DNA of 64,000 nucleotides from Extensimonas vulgaris (GCF_003337425.1 NZ_QPJU01000004.1:124001-188000); one strand, 5' to 3'; positions 17,425 to 27,011 are shown, counted from the first letter of the stretch. Numbers and translations: made by a program. Notes: generated by a model from the letters alone, not told the origin.

Positions 17425-19233
17425 ATGAACCACATTCGCAATTTTTCCATCATCGCGCACATAGACCACGGCAAATCGACATTGGCCGACCGGCTGATTG
17501 CGCGCTCCGGCGGCCTGTCCGAGCGCGAGATGAGCGAGCAGGTGCTCGATTCGATGGACATCGAAAAAGAGCGCGGCATCACCATCAAGGCGCAGACCGC
17601 GGCGCTGCAATACCGTGCGCGCGACGGGCAGACCTACCAGCTCAACCTGATCGACACGCCCGGCCACGTGGACTTTTCGTACGAGGTGAGCCGCTCGCTC
17701 TCGGCCTGCGAGGGCGCGCTGCTGGTCGTCGATGCCTCGCAGGGCGTGGAGGCGCAGACCGTGGCCAACTGCTACACCGCGCTCGATCTGGGCGTGGAAG
17801 TGCTGCCCGTGCTCAATAAGATGGATCTACCGCAGGCCGACCCCGAGCGCGCCAAGGCCGAGATCGAGGACGTGATCGGCATCGACGCCTCCGAGGCCAT
17901 TCCGTGCTCGGCCAAGACCGGCATGGGCATAGACGAGATTCTCGAAGCCATCGTCGCCAAGGTGCCGCCGCCGCGCGGCAACCCGCAGGGCCCCTTGCGC
18001 GCGATGATCATCGACAGCTGGTTCGACAGCTACGTGGGCGTGGTGATGCTCGTGCGCGTGGTCGATGGCGAGCTCAAAAAAGGCGAGCGTATCAAGCTCA
18101 TGGCCACGGGCGCGGTGTACGAGGCCAATGGCCTGGGCGTGTTCACGCCCGCGAACCAGCCGCGCGAGGCGCTCAAAGCGGGTGAGGTGGGCTACGTGAT
18201 CGCGGGCATCAAGGAGCTCAAGGCCGCGCGCGTGGGCGACACCATCACGCTCGAGAAAAAGCTGCCCAACAACGCCGGCCCGGCCGAGACGCCGCTGCCG
18301 GGCTTCAAGGAGGTCAAGCCGCAGGTGTTCGCGGGCCTGTACCCGACCGAGGCGTCCGAATACGACGCGCTGCGCGATGCACTCGAAAAACTGCAGCTCA
18401 ACGACGCCGCGCTGCAGTACGAGCCCGAGGTGTCGCAGGCGCTGGGTTTTGGCTTTCGCTGCGGCTTTCTGGGCCTGCTGCACATGGAGATCGTGCAGGA
18501 GCGCCTTGAGCGCGAGTTCGACCAGGACCTCATCACCACCGCGCCCAGCGTGGTCTATCAGGTGGTGCGGGGCGACGGCGAGGTTCTCATGGTCGAGAAC
18601 CCCTCGAAAATGCCCGAGCAGGGCCAGATCCGCGAAATCCGCGAGCCCATCGTCACCGTGCACCTGTACATGCCGCAGGACTACGTGGGGCCCGTGATGA
18701 CGCTCGCGAACCAAAAGCGCGGCGTGCAGATCAACATGGCCTACCACGGCCGCCAGGTGATGCTGACCTACGAGATGCCGCTGGGCGAGATCGTGCTCGA
18801 CTTCTTCGACAAGCTCAAATCCGTGAGCCGCGGCTACGCGAGCATGGACTACGAGTTCAAGGAATACCGCCCCTCGGACGTGGTCAAGGTCGATATCCTG
18901 CTCAACGGCGAGCGCGTCGATGCGCTCTCCATCATCGTGCACCGCTCGCAGGCGCAGTTCCGTGGGCGCGCCGTGGTGGCCAAGATGCGCGAGATCATCA
19001 GCCGCCAGCAGTTCGACGTGGCCATTCAGGCGGCCATTGGCTCGAACATCATCGCGCGCGAAACCGTCAAGGCGCTGCGCAAGAACGTGCTGGCAAAATG
19101 CTACGGCGGTGACATCACGCGCAAGCGCAAGCTCCTCGAAAAACAAAAAGCAGGCAAGAAACGCATGAAACAGATCGGATCGGTAGAAGTGCCCCAAGAG
19201 GCTTTCCTGGCCATTTTGCAGGTGGAAGACTGA
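17425..19233 (+). CDS. lepA: Elongation factor 4 (ribosomal back-translocase)
   Basis: EF4 is a GTPase that acts on stalled or mistranslocated ribosomes. The 602-aa protein has the G1 motif AHIDHGKST (11-19), DTPGHVD (77-83) and NKMD (near 131), followed by EF-G-like domains II, III and V and the LepA-specific C-terminal domain ending in [11 protein letters not shown] chose the ATG at 17425 ([19 protein letters not shown]) over the GTG at 17410. No good Shine-Dalgarno precedes it, because a 77-bp repeat abuts the start. The stop overlaps the lepB start (TGATG). Confidence 0.97.
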   Translation: MNHIRNFSIIAHIDHGKSTLADRLIARSGGLSEREMSEQVLDSMDIEKERGITIKAQTAALQYRARDGQTYQLNLIDTPGHVDFSYEVSRSLSACEGALLVVDASQGVEAQTVANCYTALDLGVEVLPVLNKMDLPQADPERAKAEIEDVIGIDASEAIPCSAKTGMGIDEILEAIVAKVPPPRGNPQGPLRAMIIDSWFDSYVGVVMLVRVVDGELKKGERIKLMATGAVYEANGLGVFTPANQPREALKAGEVGYVIAGIKELKAARVGDTITLEKKLPNNAGPAETPLPGFKEVKPQVFAGLYPTEASEYDALRDALEKLQLNDAALQYEPEVSQALGFGFRCGFLGLLHMEIVQERLEREFDQDLITTAPSVVYQVVRGDGEVLMVENPSKMPEQGQIREIREPIVTVHLYMPQDYVGPVMTLANQKRGVQINMAYHGRQVMLTYEMPLGEIVLDFFDKLKSVSRGYASMDYEFKEYRPSDVVKVDILLNGERVDALSIIVHRSQAQFRGRAVVAKMREIISRQQFDVAIQAAIGSNIIARETVKALRKNVLAKCYGGDITRKRKLLEKQKAGKKRMKQIGSVEVPQEAFLAILQVED

Positions 19234-20207
19234 TGCCGTTCATGCAAACGCTCACCGCCCTCGTGCTCGCGGCCTTTGCCGGCTACATGGGCGCCTGGTA
19301 CTTTGGCGCCCTCGAGGGCGACTTCGAACTGCTGCTCTTTCTGGCCACGGTGGTCACGGCCGCGTACTGGCTGGCCGAGCGCTTTTACTTTCTGCCGCGC
19401 CGCCGCCGTGCCGCGCAGGCCGTCGCCGCTGCCGCCGCGCAACGCCGCACCGAGCTCGACCGTCTGGGCATCGAAAAGGTGGACCTCGACGTCGAAGAGG
19501 CCCAACAAAAACTGCTGCGCCAGCCGTGGTGGCTCGACTGGACGGCGGGGCTGTTTCCGGTCATTGCGGCGGTGTTTTTGCTGCGCTCGTTTCTGTTCGA
19601 GCCTTTCAAGATTCCCTCGGGCTCGATGATTCCGACGCTGCTCGTGGGCGATCTGATCCTGGTGAACAAATTTACCTACGGCGTGCGCCTGCCCGTGATC
19701 CATACGCGCCTCACGCAAGGCGCGCCACTGCAGCGCGGCGACGTGGTGGTGTTTCGCTACCCGCCCAAACCCAGCGTGGATTACATCAAGCGCGTGGTCG
19801 GCGTGCCGGGCGACGAGGTGGCATACCTGAACAAGCGCCTGACCATCAACGGCAAACCGGTCAAGACCGTACCGTTGCCCGATTTTTTCGACGCCGATGC
19901 GATGCGTTACTTTCCGCAGTTCGAGGAATACCTGGGCGCACGCCCGCACCGCATGCTCAACAACCCCGAGGTGCCGGCTTTCGTGCAGGGCGCAAGCCAG
20001 TTTGCCTACCGCGACAACTGCCGCTACAGCATCGAGGGCGTGGTCTGCAAGGTGCCTGCCGGGCATTACTTCATGATGGGTGACAACCGCGACAATTCGC
20101 TCGATTCGCGCTACTGGGGCTTCGTGCCCGAGGCGAACATCGTGGGCAAGGCCGTGCTGATCTGGATGAACTTCAGCAACCCCAAGCGTGTAGGCACCTT
20201 CGACTGA
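19233..20207 (+). CDS. lepB: Signal peptidase I
   Basis: LepB cleaves signal peptides of exported proteins at the outer face of the inner membrane. The 324-aa protein has N-terminal hydrophobic segments (about 4-22, 36-52 and 105-122) and a periplasmic catalytic domain with nucleophile Ser131 in PSGSMIPT, general base Lys186 in YIKRVVGVPGD, and box E GDNRDNSLDSRYWG. The start overlaps the lepA stop by one base. It belongs to the lepA-lepB-DUF4845-rnc-era-recO operon-like run. Confidence 0.95.
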   Translation: MPFMQTLTALVLAAFAGYMGAWYFGALEGDFELLLFLATVVTAAYWLAERFYFLPRRRRAAQAVAAAAAQRRTELDRLGIEKVDLDVEEAQQKLLRQPWWLDWTAGLFPVIAAVFLLRSFLFEPFKIPSGSMIPTLLVGDLILVNKFTYGVRLPVIHTRLTQGAPLQRGDVVVFRYPPKPSVDYIKRVVGVPGDEVAYLNKRLTINGKPVKTVPLPDFFDADAMRYFPQFEEYLGARPHRMLNNPEVPAFVQGASQFAYRDNCRYSIEGVVCKVPAGHYFMMGDNRDNSLDSRYWGFVPEANIVGKAVLIWMNFSNPKRVGTFD

Positions 20208-20241
20208 CCGCGCTGCAACCATCGATAGGGAGGGACGGTAT

Positions 20242-20610
20242 ATGAAATTGCATAGCGCCAAGCATGCGCACCGCCAGCGTGGAATCACATTTTTTGGCCT
20301 GATTTTCCTGGTGCTGTTCATCGTCGCGGCGTTTGCCATCGGCAGCCAGTCGGTACCCATTTTTCTCGAGTACGTCGCTGCCAAGAAAGCGATCGAGAAG
20401 GCCAGGAATGAAACCACCGTGAAAGGGGTGCGCGATGCCTTCGATCGCGCCGCTGCGATCGACGACATCAACGCCATCAAGGGCTCGGACCTCGAGGTCA
20501 CCAAAGTCGATGACAAGGTGCAGGTGTCGTTCAAGTATTCGCGCGAGATCCACCTCGTGGGGCCGGCGTATCTGGTGTACCGCTTCGAGGCGACGACGCG
20601 CGAAAAGTGA
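20242..20610 (+). CDS. DUF4845 membrane protein
   Basis: A 122-aa protein with a basic N-terminus ([17 protein letters not shown]), one transmembrane or pilin-like hydrophobic segment (about 14-36, [18 protein letters not shown]) and a small soluble domain. It matches the DUF4845 family found between lepB and rnc in many beta- and gammaproteobacteria. Function is unknown. A strong GGGAGGGA (20228-20235) precedes the ATG. Its stop overlaps the GTG start of rnc. Confidence 0.85.
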   Translation: MKLHSAKHAHRQRGITFFGLIFLVLFIVAAFAIGSQSVPIFLEYVAAKKAIEKARNETTVKGVRDAFDRAAAIDDINAIKGSDLEVTKVDDKVQVSFKYSREIHLVGPAYLVYRFEATTREK

Positions 20611-21296
20611 CGGTGCACGCTCCCCTCTCCGACCTGCAGCAGCGCCTGCAGCATGTGTTTGCCGACCCGCGCCTGTTGCAACGCGCGGTCACGCACCGCA
20701 GTTTTTCGTCTGACCACAACGAGCGCCTCGAATTCCTCGGCGATTCGGTGCTCAATCTGGCCGTCTCCAGCCTGTTGTACGAGCGCCTCGCCAGCTTGCC
20801 CGAAGGTGACCTCTCGCGTGTGCGCGCGAACCTCGTGCGCCAGGAGACGCTGCACCAGATCGCGCTGCGCCTGCGCCTGCCCGAGGTGCTGCGCCTGGGC
20901 GAGGGCGAGCTCAAGTCCGGCGGGCTGCGGCGTCCTTCGATCCTGGCCGACGCGCTCGAGGCGCTGATTGGTGCGGTGTACCTCGATGCCGGCTATGAGC
21001 GTGCGCAAGCGCTGGTGCGACGGCTGTACGAGGGCGTGGAAATCACGCCGCAGATGCAGGCGGCCGCCAAGGACGCCAAGACCGCCTTGCAGGAGTGGCT
21101 ACAGGGCCGCAAAATGGACTTGCCGCTCTACGAAGTGGTGGGCACGGCGGGCGCCGCGCACCGCCAGAGCTTTGAGGTCGAATGCCGCATTGCGGCGCTG
21201 GGGCTGCGCGCACGTGGCAGCGGTACTTCGCGCCGCGCCGCCGAGCAGGCTGCGGCCGCGGCCATGCTGCAGACGCTGAAAGCGAAAAAACCATGA
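20607..21296 (+). CDS. rnc: Ribonuclease III
   Basis: RNase III cuts double-stranded RNA, including rRNA precursors. The 229-aa protein carries the signature NERLEFLGD (38-46), the second acidic cluster in [14 protein letters not shown], and a C-terminal dsRNA-binding domain (about 152-226) with [14 protein letters not shown]. The start is a GTG at 20607 overlapping the preceding stop; a second GTG lies two codons later. The stop overlaps era by 4 bp, so translational coupling is likely. Confidence 0.95.
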   Translation: MTVHAPLSDLQQRLQHVFADPRLLQRAVTHRSFSSDHNERLEFLGDSVLNLAVSSLLYERLASLPEGDLSRVRANLVRQETLHQIALRLRLPEVLRLGEGELKSGGLRRPSILADALEALIGAVYLDAGYERAQALVRRLYEGVEITPQMQAAAKDAKTALQEWLQGRKMDLPLYEVVGTAGAAHRQSFEVECRIAALGLRARGSGTSRRAAEQAAAAAMLQTLKAKKP

Positions 21297-22435
21297 AAGA
21301 TGCTTCATCAAAGATAGCTGCTCACGCTGATGGTGCGGGCGCTAGAGGTCAAAAAGACCCTGAAACACCGGCGCAAACCCAGGCCGATCTCGACGCCATG
21401 CTCGCCGCCGCGCTGCACGGCCAGGCGCAGGATGTCGCCGAGCCCCCGCCCGCCACGCAGGAGCCGCCGCGCGCAGCGCCGGGAGCGGCGCTGCATCTGC
21501 AAAGCGCCGCGGGTGCCGTCCCAGGCCAGCAGCGCTGCGGCCTGATCGCCATCGTCGGCAAGCCCAACGTGGGCAAGTCCACGCTGCTCAACGCACTCGT
21601 GGGCCAAAAGGTCAGCATCACGAGCCGCAAGGCGCAGACCACGCGCCACCGCATCACGGGCATACGCACACTGGCGGACGGGCAGGGCGGCGGCACGCAG
21701 TTCGTGTTCGTCGATACGCCGGGCTTTCAGACGCGCCACGCCACGGCACTCAACAAGTCGCTCAACAAAACCGTACTCGGCGCGATCGGCGACGTGGACC
21801 TGATTTTGTTCGTGGTCGAGGCGGGCAACTTCACGCTCGCCGACGCCAAGGTGCTGTCGCTGCTGCAGCCCGGCATTCCCGTGCTGCTCGTGGCCAACAA
21901 GCTCGATTTGGTGCAGCGCCGCGCCGAGATCGCGCCCTGGCTGCGCAGCATGCAGGAGCGCCACCCGTTCGCTGAATTCGTGCCCATGTCGGCCAAGAAC
22001 AAGGGCGAGATCGAGCGTCTGCTCGGCATCTGCGCGCGCTACCTGCCAGAGCAGCCCTGGTGGTACGGCGAAGACGAGCTCACCGACCGCAGCGAAAAGT
22101 TCCTCGCGGGCGAGATCGTGCGCGAAAAGCTGTTTCGCTTCACCGGCGACGAGCTGCCCTACACCTCCACGGTGCTCATCGACAAGTTCGACGAGGAGCA
22201 AAGCCGCCAGCACGCGCGCATGCTGCGCATCGCCGCGACCATCGTCGTCGAGCGCGAGAGCCACAAGGCCATGGTCATTGGCGAAAAGGGCGAACGCCTC
22301 AAGCGCATCGGCACCGAGGCGCGCCAGGAGCTCGAAAAACTCCTCGGCGGCAAGGTGTTCCTCGAACTCTGGGTCAAGGTGCGTTCGGGCTGGGCCGACG
22401 ACGAGGCGCGCGTGCGCGCGTTCGGCTACGAGTGA
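21293..22435 (+). CDS. era: GTPase Era with long N-terminal extension
   Basis: Era binds the 3' end of 16S rRNA during small-subunit assembly. The G domain begins near residue 82, with GKPNVGKST (89-97), DTPGF and NKLD. A KH RNA-binding domain with [11 protein letters not shown] is near the C-terminus. At 380 aa it is about 75 residues longer than E. coli Era. The extra N-terminus is Ala/Pro/Gln-rich, and its first codons (21311-21356) overlap a copy of the dispersed GATAGCTGCT...GCGCTAGAGG repeat, so repeat sequence has become coding. The start ATG is in a 4-bp overlap with rnc; a start further inside cannot be excluded. Confidence 0.95.
   Translation: MKDASSKIAAHADGAGARGQKDPETPAQTQADLDAMLAAALHGQAQDVAEPPPATQEPPRAAPGAALHLQSAAGAVPGQQRCGLIAIVGKPNVGKSTLLNALVGQKVSITSRKAQTTRHRITGIRTLADGQGGGTQFVFVDTPGFQTRHATALNKSLNKTVLGAIGDVDLILFVVEAGNFTLADAKVLSLLQPGIPVLLVANKLDLVQRRAEIAPWLRSMQERHPFAEFVPMSAKNKGEIERLLGICARYLPEQPWWYGEDELTDRSEKFLAGEIVREKLFRFTGDELPYTSTVLIDKFDEEQSRQHARMLRIAATIVVERESHKAMVIGEKGERLKRIGTEARQELEKLLGGKVFLELWVKVRSGWADDEARVRAFGYE
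21311..21356 (+). repeat. Dispersed short repeat inside era
   Basis: AAGATAGCTGCTCACGCTGA followed by GCGGGCGCTAGAGGTCAAAAAG matches the short dispersed repeat seen at gene borders elsewhere in the window. Here it is translated as era codons 7-21. Confidence 0.6.
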
Positions 22436-22498
22436 GCGGCTTCGGGCATTGGCGGCCTTTGCGCGGTTTTGTTGTCATTTTCTTGCCTTGCAGCCGCC

Positions 22499-23266
22499 GT
22501 GGTCACGCGCATCAGCCATGAACCGGCCTTCGTGCTGCACAGTTATGCCTGGAGCGAATCGAGCCTGATCGTCGAAGCCTTTTGCCGCCACCAGGGCCGC
22601 GTGGCGCTGGTGGCCAAGGGCGCCAAAAAGCCCAGTTCCAACTTTCGCCCCGTGCTGCTGCCGCTGCAGCCGCTGCAGCTCAGCTACACCCCTGCAGCCA
22701 GCGCCGACGCCGACTTGCACACGCTCAAGGGCGCCGAATGGCAGGGCGGGCACGTGATGCCCACGGGCGACGCGCTGCTCGCGGGCCTGTACCTCAACGA
22801 GCTGCTGCTGCGCCTGCTCGCGCGCGCCGACCCGCACCCGGTGCTGTTCGACGCCTACGCAGGCACGGTGGCCGTGCTCGCCACGGCGCGGGGCGAGGCG
22901 CTCGAACCGGCGCTGCGCAGCTTCGAGCTGCTGCTGTTGCGTGAAATCGGCCTGCTGCCCAGCCTGGACGTGCAGACGCTCACGCTGCAGCCGTTGCGAC
23001 GGGAAGAGCGCTACGCCCTGGTGCCCGAAGGCGGCCTGCGCGTGGCGAACGAAGGGGAGCGCGCGAGCCTCGCGGGTGCGCAGTGGCTGGTGCTGCAGCG
23101 CGCGCTCGACGAGTCCACGCCCCGCGCACGCTTTGCCGCCACCTTGCGCGCCTGCGCCGACCTGCCGGGCGAGCTCAAAATCCAGCTGCGCACGCTGCTG
23201 CAATACCATTGCGGCCAGCCGCCCCTGCGCACGCGCCAGCTGCTGCGCGATTTGCAGGCGCTGTGA
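22499..23266 (+). CDS. recO: DNA repair protein RecO
   Basis: RecO loads RecA in the RecF pathway of recombinational repair. The protein has the OB-fold N-terminus ([24 protein letters not shown], then [19 protein letters not shown]) and the helical C-terminal domain. I chose the GTG at 22499 ([11 protein letters not shown], 255 aa), because family members begin just before this block; a TTG at 22469 gives ten more residues. No Shine-Dalgarno is evident. It lies 63 bases after era. Confidence 0.9.
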   Translation: MVTRISHEPAFVLHSYAWSESSLIVEAFCRHQGRVALVAKGAKKPSSNFRPVLLPLQPLQLSYTPAASADADLHTLKGAEWQGGHVMPTGDALLAGLYLNELLLRLLARADPHPVLFDAYAGTVAVLATARGEALEPALRSFELLLLREIGLLPSLDVQTLTLQPLRREERYALVPEGGLRVANEGERASLAGAQWLVLQRALDESTPRARFAATLRACADLPGELKIQLRTLLQYHCGQPPLRTRQLLRDLQAL

Positions 23267-23321
23267 GCGAGCATTCATGCCGTTCCCGTTGTTTCATTCG
23301 GCCGTTTTTCAGTCCACTTCC

Positions 23322-24104
23322 ATGCCTTCATCCACGGCACCGCAGCGCACCGCCTTGTCGGTCAACGTCAACAAAGTCGCCTTGCTGCGCAACACGCGCC
23401 ATCTGGGCATCCCGAGCGTCACGCGCGCGGCGCAGCTGTGCCTGCAGGCCGGGGCGCACGGCATCACCGTGCACCCGCGCCCCGACGGGCGCCACATCCG
23501 CGCGCACGACGTGTACGAGCTCGCGGCGCTGCTACGCGACTGGCCCGGGCGCGAGTTCAACATCGAGGGCAACCCCACGCAAAACCTGATGGACTTCATC
23601 CGCAGCGTGCGTCCACAGCAGGCTACCTTCGTGCCCGACAGCGAAGACCAGTTCACGAGCGACCACGGCTGGAGTCTGCCGCAGGACGCCGCGCGACTCG
23701 CGCCGCTCGTGGCCGAGTGCCGCGACCTGGGCGTGCGCGTGAGCCTGTTCATGGACCCGGTGCCGCAGGCCATGGCCGCGGCGCGTGCCGTGGGCGCCGA
23801 CCGCGTCGAGCTCTACACCGAACCCTACGCCGCCGCCTGGCACGACCCCGCCGCGCGCGCGCAGCAGCTCGCGCGCTACCGCGCCGCCGCCGAGGCCGCG
23901 CACGCCGCCGGGCTGCAGGTGAACGCAGGCCACGACCTGAACCGCGACAACCTCGGCGACTTTCTGCGCACCGTGCCCGGCGTGGCCGAAGTCTCCATAG
24001 GGCATGCGCTGATCGCCGACGCGCTCGAACTTGGCTACAGCGCCACCGTGCAGGCCTATCTGCGCTGCATAGACGCGGCATTCGAGGGCGCAGAAAAATC
24101 CTGA
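23322..24104 (+). CDS. pdxJ: Pyridoxine 5'-phosphate synthase
   Basis: PdxJ condenses 1-deoxyxylulose 5-phosphate with 3-amino-2-oxopropyl phosphate to make pyridoxine phosphate (vitamin B6). The 260-aa TIM-barrel protein shows active-site His51 and His58 in ITVHPRPDGRHI, Glu82 in FNIEGNP, and the NAGHDLNRDNL loop. I use the ATG at 23322, just before LSVNVNKVALLRNTRH; an in-frame ATG at 23277 would add 15 residues and has a slightly better upstream purine tract. It is followed by acpS, as in many proteobacteria. Confidence 0.93.
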   Translation: MPSSTAPQRTALSVNVNKVALLRNTRHLGIPSVTRAAQLCLQAGAHGITVHPRPDGRHIRAHDVYELAALLRDWPGREFNIEGNPTQNLMDFIRSVRPQQATFVPDSEDQFTSDHGWSLPQDAARLAPLVAECRDLGVRVSLFMDPVPQAMAAARAVGADRVELYTEPYAAAWHDPAARAQQLARYRAAAEAAHAAGLQVNAGHDLNRDNLGDFLRTVPGVAEVSIGHALIADALELGYSATVQAYLRCIDAAFEGAEKS

Positions 24105-24107
24105 TTC

Positions 24108-24153
24108 GATAGCTGCTAAGGCAGTCTGCATCAGCGCTATAAGCCATTTTTAT
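24108..24153 (+). repeat. Dispersed short repeat between pdxJ and acpS
   Basis: GATAGCTGCTAAGGCAG...CATCAGCGCTATAAGCCATTTTTAT is a copy of the dispersed short repeat and fills nearly the whole pdxJ-acpS gap. Confidence 0.65.
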
Positions 24154-24155
24154 CC

Positions 24156-24545
24156 ATGATCTACGGCATAGGCACCGACATCTGCGACATCCGCCGCATC
24201 CGCGCGAGCCTGGAGCGTCATGGCGAGCGTTTTGCATGCAAGGTGCTGGCCGAAGGTGAACTGGCGACCTGGCGCGAACGCAGCGAGCGCTGGCCCGAGC
24301 GCGGCGTGCGCTACCTGGCTACGCGCTTTTCCGCCAAGGAGGCCTTCAGCAAGGCCATCGGTCTGGGCATGCGCATGCCCATGACCTGGCGCCACTGCGA
24401 AGTCGCCAAGCTCCCCACGGGGCAGCCGGTGATCGTGCTGCACGGCGCGCTCAAAGAATGGTTCGAATCCCGCAGCCTGCGCGCACACCTGAGCGTGACC
24501 GACGAGAGCGACTATGCCGCGAGCTTTTGCGTCGTCGAAAAATAA
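24156..24545 (+). CDS. acpS: Holo-[acyl-carrier-protein] synthase
   Basis: AcpS transfers 4'-phosphopantetheine from CoA to acyl carrier protein. The 129-aa protein has the metal-binding GTDIC with Asp8 and the [13 protein letters not shown] motif (57-69) with Glu62, both complete. Length is normal for the family. It sits between pdxJ and nagZ, flanked on both sides by copies of the short dispersed repeat. Confidence 0.95.
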   Translation: MIYGIGTDICDIRRIRASLERHGERFACKVLAEGELATWRERSERWPERGVRYLATRFSAKEAFSKAIGLGMRMPMTWRHCEVAKLPTGQPVIVLHGALKEWFESRSLRAHLSVTDESDYAASFCVVEK

Positions 24546-24600
24546 GTGCCAAATCGCCTCTCGGTGCAGGTATATCAAGCGCAAGCAGCTATTTTTATCA
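24546..24600 (-). repeat. Dispersed short repeat between acpS and nagZ
   Basis: Read on the minus strand, this segment is AAATAGCTGCTTGCGCTTGATATACC followed by a GC-rich tail. It is one of the clearest copies of the dispersed repeat and lies in the acpS-nagZ gap. Confidence 0.65.
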
Positions 24601-24613
24601 GAGTAAACCCGCC

Positions 24614-25702
24614 ATGCAGCACGCCCCCTTGATCCTCGACATCGCCGGCACCAGGCTCAGCGCCGCCGACCGCCGCCGCCTCGCACACCCGCTCACGGGC
24701 GGCGTGATCCTGTTCACGCGCAACTGGCAAAACCGCGCGCAGCTGCTTGAGCTCACGAGCGCCATCAAGTCCGTGCGCGACGACCTGCTGATCTGCGTCG
24801 ATCACGAAGGCGGGCGCGTGCAGCGCTTTCGCAGTGACGGCTTCACGCAGCTGCCGGCGATGGCGGCGTTTGGCCGCATGTGGATGGACGACGGCCGCGG
24901 CGCCGCGGCCCGCCCCGGCAGTGGCGCGCTGCGCGCCACCAACGCCGCAACCGCGGCCGGCTATGTGCTCGGCGCCGAGCTGCGCGCCTGTGGCGTCGAT
25001 TTCAGCTTCACGCCGGTACTCGACTTGGATTGGGGCCGCAGCAGCGTCATCGGTGACCGCGCCTTTCACAGCGACGCGCGCGTGGTCACCTTGCTTGCCA
25101 AAAGCCTGATGCACGGCCTGTTGCAAGCCGGCATGGCGAATTGCGGCAAACATTTCCCGGGCCACGGCTGGGCCTCGGCCGATTCACACACCGACGTGCC
25201 CGTCGATGAACGCAGCCTGCGCGCCATCCTCGCCGACGACGCCGCACCCTACGGCTGGCTCAGCAGCGCACTCAGCAGCGTCATGCCCGCGCACGTGATC
25301 TACCCCAAGGTCGATCGCCGCCCCGCGGGCTTTTCGGCGCGCTGGCTGCAAGACATCCTGCGCGAGCGGCTGCACTTTCAGAGTGCGGTGTTCAGCGACG
25401 ACCTCAGCATGGAAGGCGCACGCCGGCTCGACGGCCAGATCGTCAGCTACACCGACGCCGCGGTGGCCGCGCTGCAGGCCGGCTGCGATCTGGTGCTGCT
25501 GTGCAACCAGAGCCTGGGCGACGGTCGCGCGCTCGATGCCTTGCTGGAGGGGCTGGAATCTGCGCTGGCTGCTGGCCGCTGGCAAGCCAGCAGCGCGAGC
25601 GAAGCCCGCCGCCTGGCCCTGCTGCCCCAGACCCCGCCGCTGCCCTGGGACGAATTGATGTTCCACGGCGCCTACCTCGCCGCCCTCGAACTGCTGCCCT
25701 GA
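24614..25702 (+). CDS. nagZ: Beta-N-acetylhexosaminidase, family GH3
   Basis: NagZ removes N-acetylglucosamine from anhydromuropeptides during cytoplasmic cell-wall recycling. The 362-aa protein has the GH3 features CVDHEGGRVQRF, the NagZ-type acid/base loop KHFPGHG (179-185) and the nucleophile region FSDDLSMEG (Asp262/263). No signal peptide is present, in line with a cytoplasmic enzyme. The ATG at 24614 gives MQHAPLILDIAGTRL, the usual start. It ends the lepA-to-nagZ run. Confidence 0.94.
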   Translation: MQHAPLILDIAGTRLSAADRRRLAHPLTGGVILFTRNWQNRAQLLELTSAIKSVRDDLLICVDHEGGRVQRFRSDGFTQLPAMAAFGRMWMDDGRGAAARPGSGALRATNAATAAGYVLGAELRACGVDFSFTPVLDLDWGRSSVIGDRAFHSDARVVTLLAKSLMHGLLQAGMANCGKHFPGHGWASADSHTDVPVDERSLRAILADDAAPYGWLSSALSSVMPAHVIYPKVDRRPAGFSARWLQDILRERLHFQSAVFSDDLSMEGARRLDGQIVSYTDAAVAALQAGCDLVLLCNQSLGDGRALDALLEGLESALAAGRWQASSASEARRLALLPQTPPLPWDELMFHGAYLAALELLP

Positions 25703-25780
25703 CCATCGAGCGCCGCTTGCCATCGTTCAAAATTTTCAGGTCGAAATAGGCTAGAATCGCATCCATCGAAACGCACGTTA

Positions 25781-25786
25781 TATAAT
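25781..25786 (+). promoter_or_regulatory. Candidate -10 box of the tRNA-Gly/Cys unit
   Basis: A perfect TATAAT lies 18 bases upstream of the first tRNA-Gly. No close TTGACA match is seen 16-18 bases further up. Confidence 0.45.
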
Positions 25787-25804
25787 GGAGAGCTTCGGTA
25801 AAAC

Positions 25805-25880
25805 GCGGGAATAGCTCAGTTGGTAGAGCGCAACCTTGCCAAGGTTGAGGTCGCGAGTTCGAGACTCGTTTCCCGCTCCA
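25805..25880 (+). tRNA. tRNA-Gly(GCC), copy 1
   Basis: A 76-base tRNA with acceptor arms GCGGGAA / TTCCCGC, anticodon stem CAACC/GGTTG with GCC at 25838-25840, T arm with AGTTCGAGACT, and encoded CCA. Confidence 0.97.
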
Positions 25881-25906
25881 GGTTTCGTAGCGCAAAAGCA
25901 ATTTTT

Positions 25907-25980
25907 GGCGCGGTAGCAAAGCGGTTATGCACCGGATTGCAAATCCGTGTAGGTCGGTTCGACTCCGGCCCGCGCCTCCA
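25907..25980 (+). tRNA. tRNA-Cys(GCA)
   Basis: A 74-base tRNA with acceptor arms GGCGCGG / CCGCGCC, anticodon GCA at 25939-25941, T loop GGTTCGACTCC and encoded CCA. It lies 26 bases after tRNA-Gly and is probably cotranscribed. Confidence 0.96.
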
Positions 25981-26067
25981 CTTGCAGGAATGCCAAAGGC
26001 AGCTTCGAGCTTTCGGTGGTGTTCCGGTTTTTTGCGCAGGAAGGTGTTAAAAAGCGGAAAACGACTT

Positions 26068-26073
26068 TATAAT
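26068..26073 (+). promoter_or_regulatory. Candidate -10 box of the second tRNA-Gly
   Basis: TATAAT lies 56 bases upstream of the second tRNA-Gly, with a poor -35 candidate TGTTAA 17 bases further up (26045-26050). Confidence 0.35.
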
Positions 26074-26129
26074 TTTTCGCTTCGGTGATGCACATAGCAA
26101 TGAAAAAAGTTGGTGCATCGAGGGTTTAC

Positions 26130-26205
26130 GCGGGAATAGCTCAGTTGGTAGAGCGCAACCTTGCCAAGGTTGAGGTCGCGAGTTCGAGACTCGTTTCCCG
26201 CTCCA
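26130..26205 (+). tRNA. tRNA-Gly(GCC), copy 2
   Basis: This is identical in sequence to the tRNA-Gly at 25805-25880, with CCA encoded. It is followed by a strong T-tailed hairpin. Confidence 0.97.
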
Positions 26206-26212
26206 TAATTGC

Positions 26213-26238
26213 AAGGGAAGCCTCGGCTTCCCTTTTTT
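26213..26238 (+). terminator. Rho-independent terminator after tRNA-Gly copy 2
   Basis: A perfect 9-bp stem AAGGGAAGC/GCTTCCCTT with a 4-base loop is followed by a run of T residues. It ends the Gly-Cys-Gly unit before tRNA-Leu. Confidence 0.9.
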
Positions 26239-26274
26239 CTTGGGTTGCGGCCATGGCCTATGGCGCGGCCCGGG

Positions 26275-26368
26275 GCCCCGATGGTGGAATTGGTAGACAC
26301 AGCGGACTTAAAATCCGCCGCTTTCCTGCGTAAGGGGCGTGCCGGTTCGATCCCGGCTCGGGGCACCA
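26275..26368 (+). tRNA. tRNA-Leu(TAA)
   Basis: This class II tRNA of 94 bases has acceptor arms GCCCCGA / TCGGGGC, anticodon stem GCGGA/TCCGC with loop CTTAAAA (anticodon TAA at 26309-26311), a long variable arm, T arm GGTTCGATCCC and encoded CCA. Confidence 0.95.
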
Positions 26369-26380
26369 AGGGTGAAAATC

Positions 26381-26998
26381 ATGTCAAGTAACAACGCTCC
26401 CTTTGAAATCCATGTGCACGGACAGGTGCCGCTGCGTGCCGATGTGCGCTTTGATCAATTGCAGCAGGCGCTCAAGCCGCTGTGGAAATACGCCGGCGCG
26501 CGCTCCTTGGCCGATGGCGCCGCGAGCCTCTACGAAGAAGAGCCAGGCATCGAGTTCGACCCCAAAGAACACCGCTTGAACATGTGCTGGACGGTGGAGG
26601 GCGACGAGGATTTTCGCCAGGCGCTCGATGACTTGTGCATGGGCCTCAATGAACTCGCCGAGAGCGGCGCGGCGATCGAGGTGAGCTTTTACGATACCGA
26701 CTACGACGAAGAAGACGAAGATGAAGGCGAAGAGCCGCGCGACGACTTTCTGATGCTCTTCGTCGGCCCCACGCCTGCGGCCATCATGCAGGTGCAGCGC
26801 GATTTGCTCGTACAAGACGTGGTCAACCTCATGGAGCGCCATTTCGATGCCTCCGAACTCGGGGGAGTGGTGAGCGAGATCGACAAACTCTTCACGCAGC
26901 GTTTCGACGCGCTCGTCAATTCGCTGGAGATCAGCAAGCCGCCGCGCGGCCCGGGCGGCGGACACGGTGGCGGGCGCCGTCCGCGCCATTTGCACTGA
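26381..26998 (+). CDS. Conserved hypothetical protein (possibly DUF6806)
   Basis: A 205-aa soluble protein starting MSSNNAPFEIHVHGQVPLR, 12 bases after tRNA-Leu. It has a beta-rich N-terminal half (FEIHVHG, LWKYAGARSLADGAAS, MCWTVEGDEDFRQALDD), a very acidic stretch (DYDEEDEDEGEEPRDD, about 107-122) and a C-terminal Gly/His/Arg-rich tail (GPGGGHGGGRRPRHLH). It resembles a Burkholderiales-restricted family that I recall as DUF6806, but I am not certain of the number. There is no signal peptide. The His-rich tail might bind metal. GC and codon use are typical of the window, so the gene is real. Confidence 0.8.
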   Translation: MSSNNAPFEIHVHGQVPLRADVRFDQLQQALKPLWKYAGARSLADGAASLYEEEPGIEFDPKEHRLNMCWTVEGDEDFRQALDDLCMGLNELAESGAAIEVSFYDTDYDEEDEDEGEEPRDDFLMLFVGPTPAAIMQVQRDLLVQDVVNLMERHFDASELGGVVSEIDKLFTQRFDALVNSLEISKPPRGPGGGHGGGRRPRHLH

Positions 26999-27011
26999 CT
27001 TTTTGGGGCAC

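Noticed and set aside
26085-26391. Short frames over the tRNA-Gly/tRNA-Leu genes
   Set aside because: They are translations of tRNA sequence.
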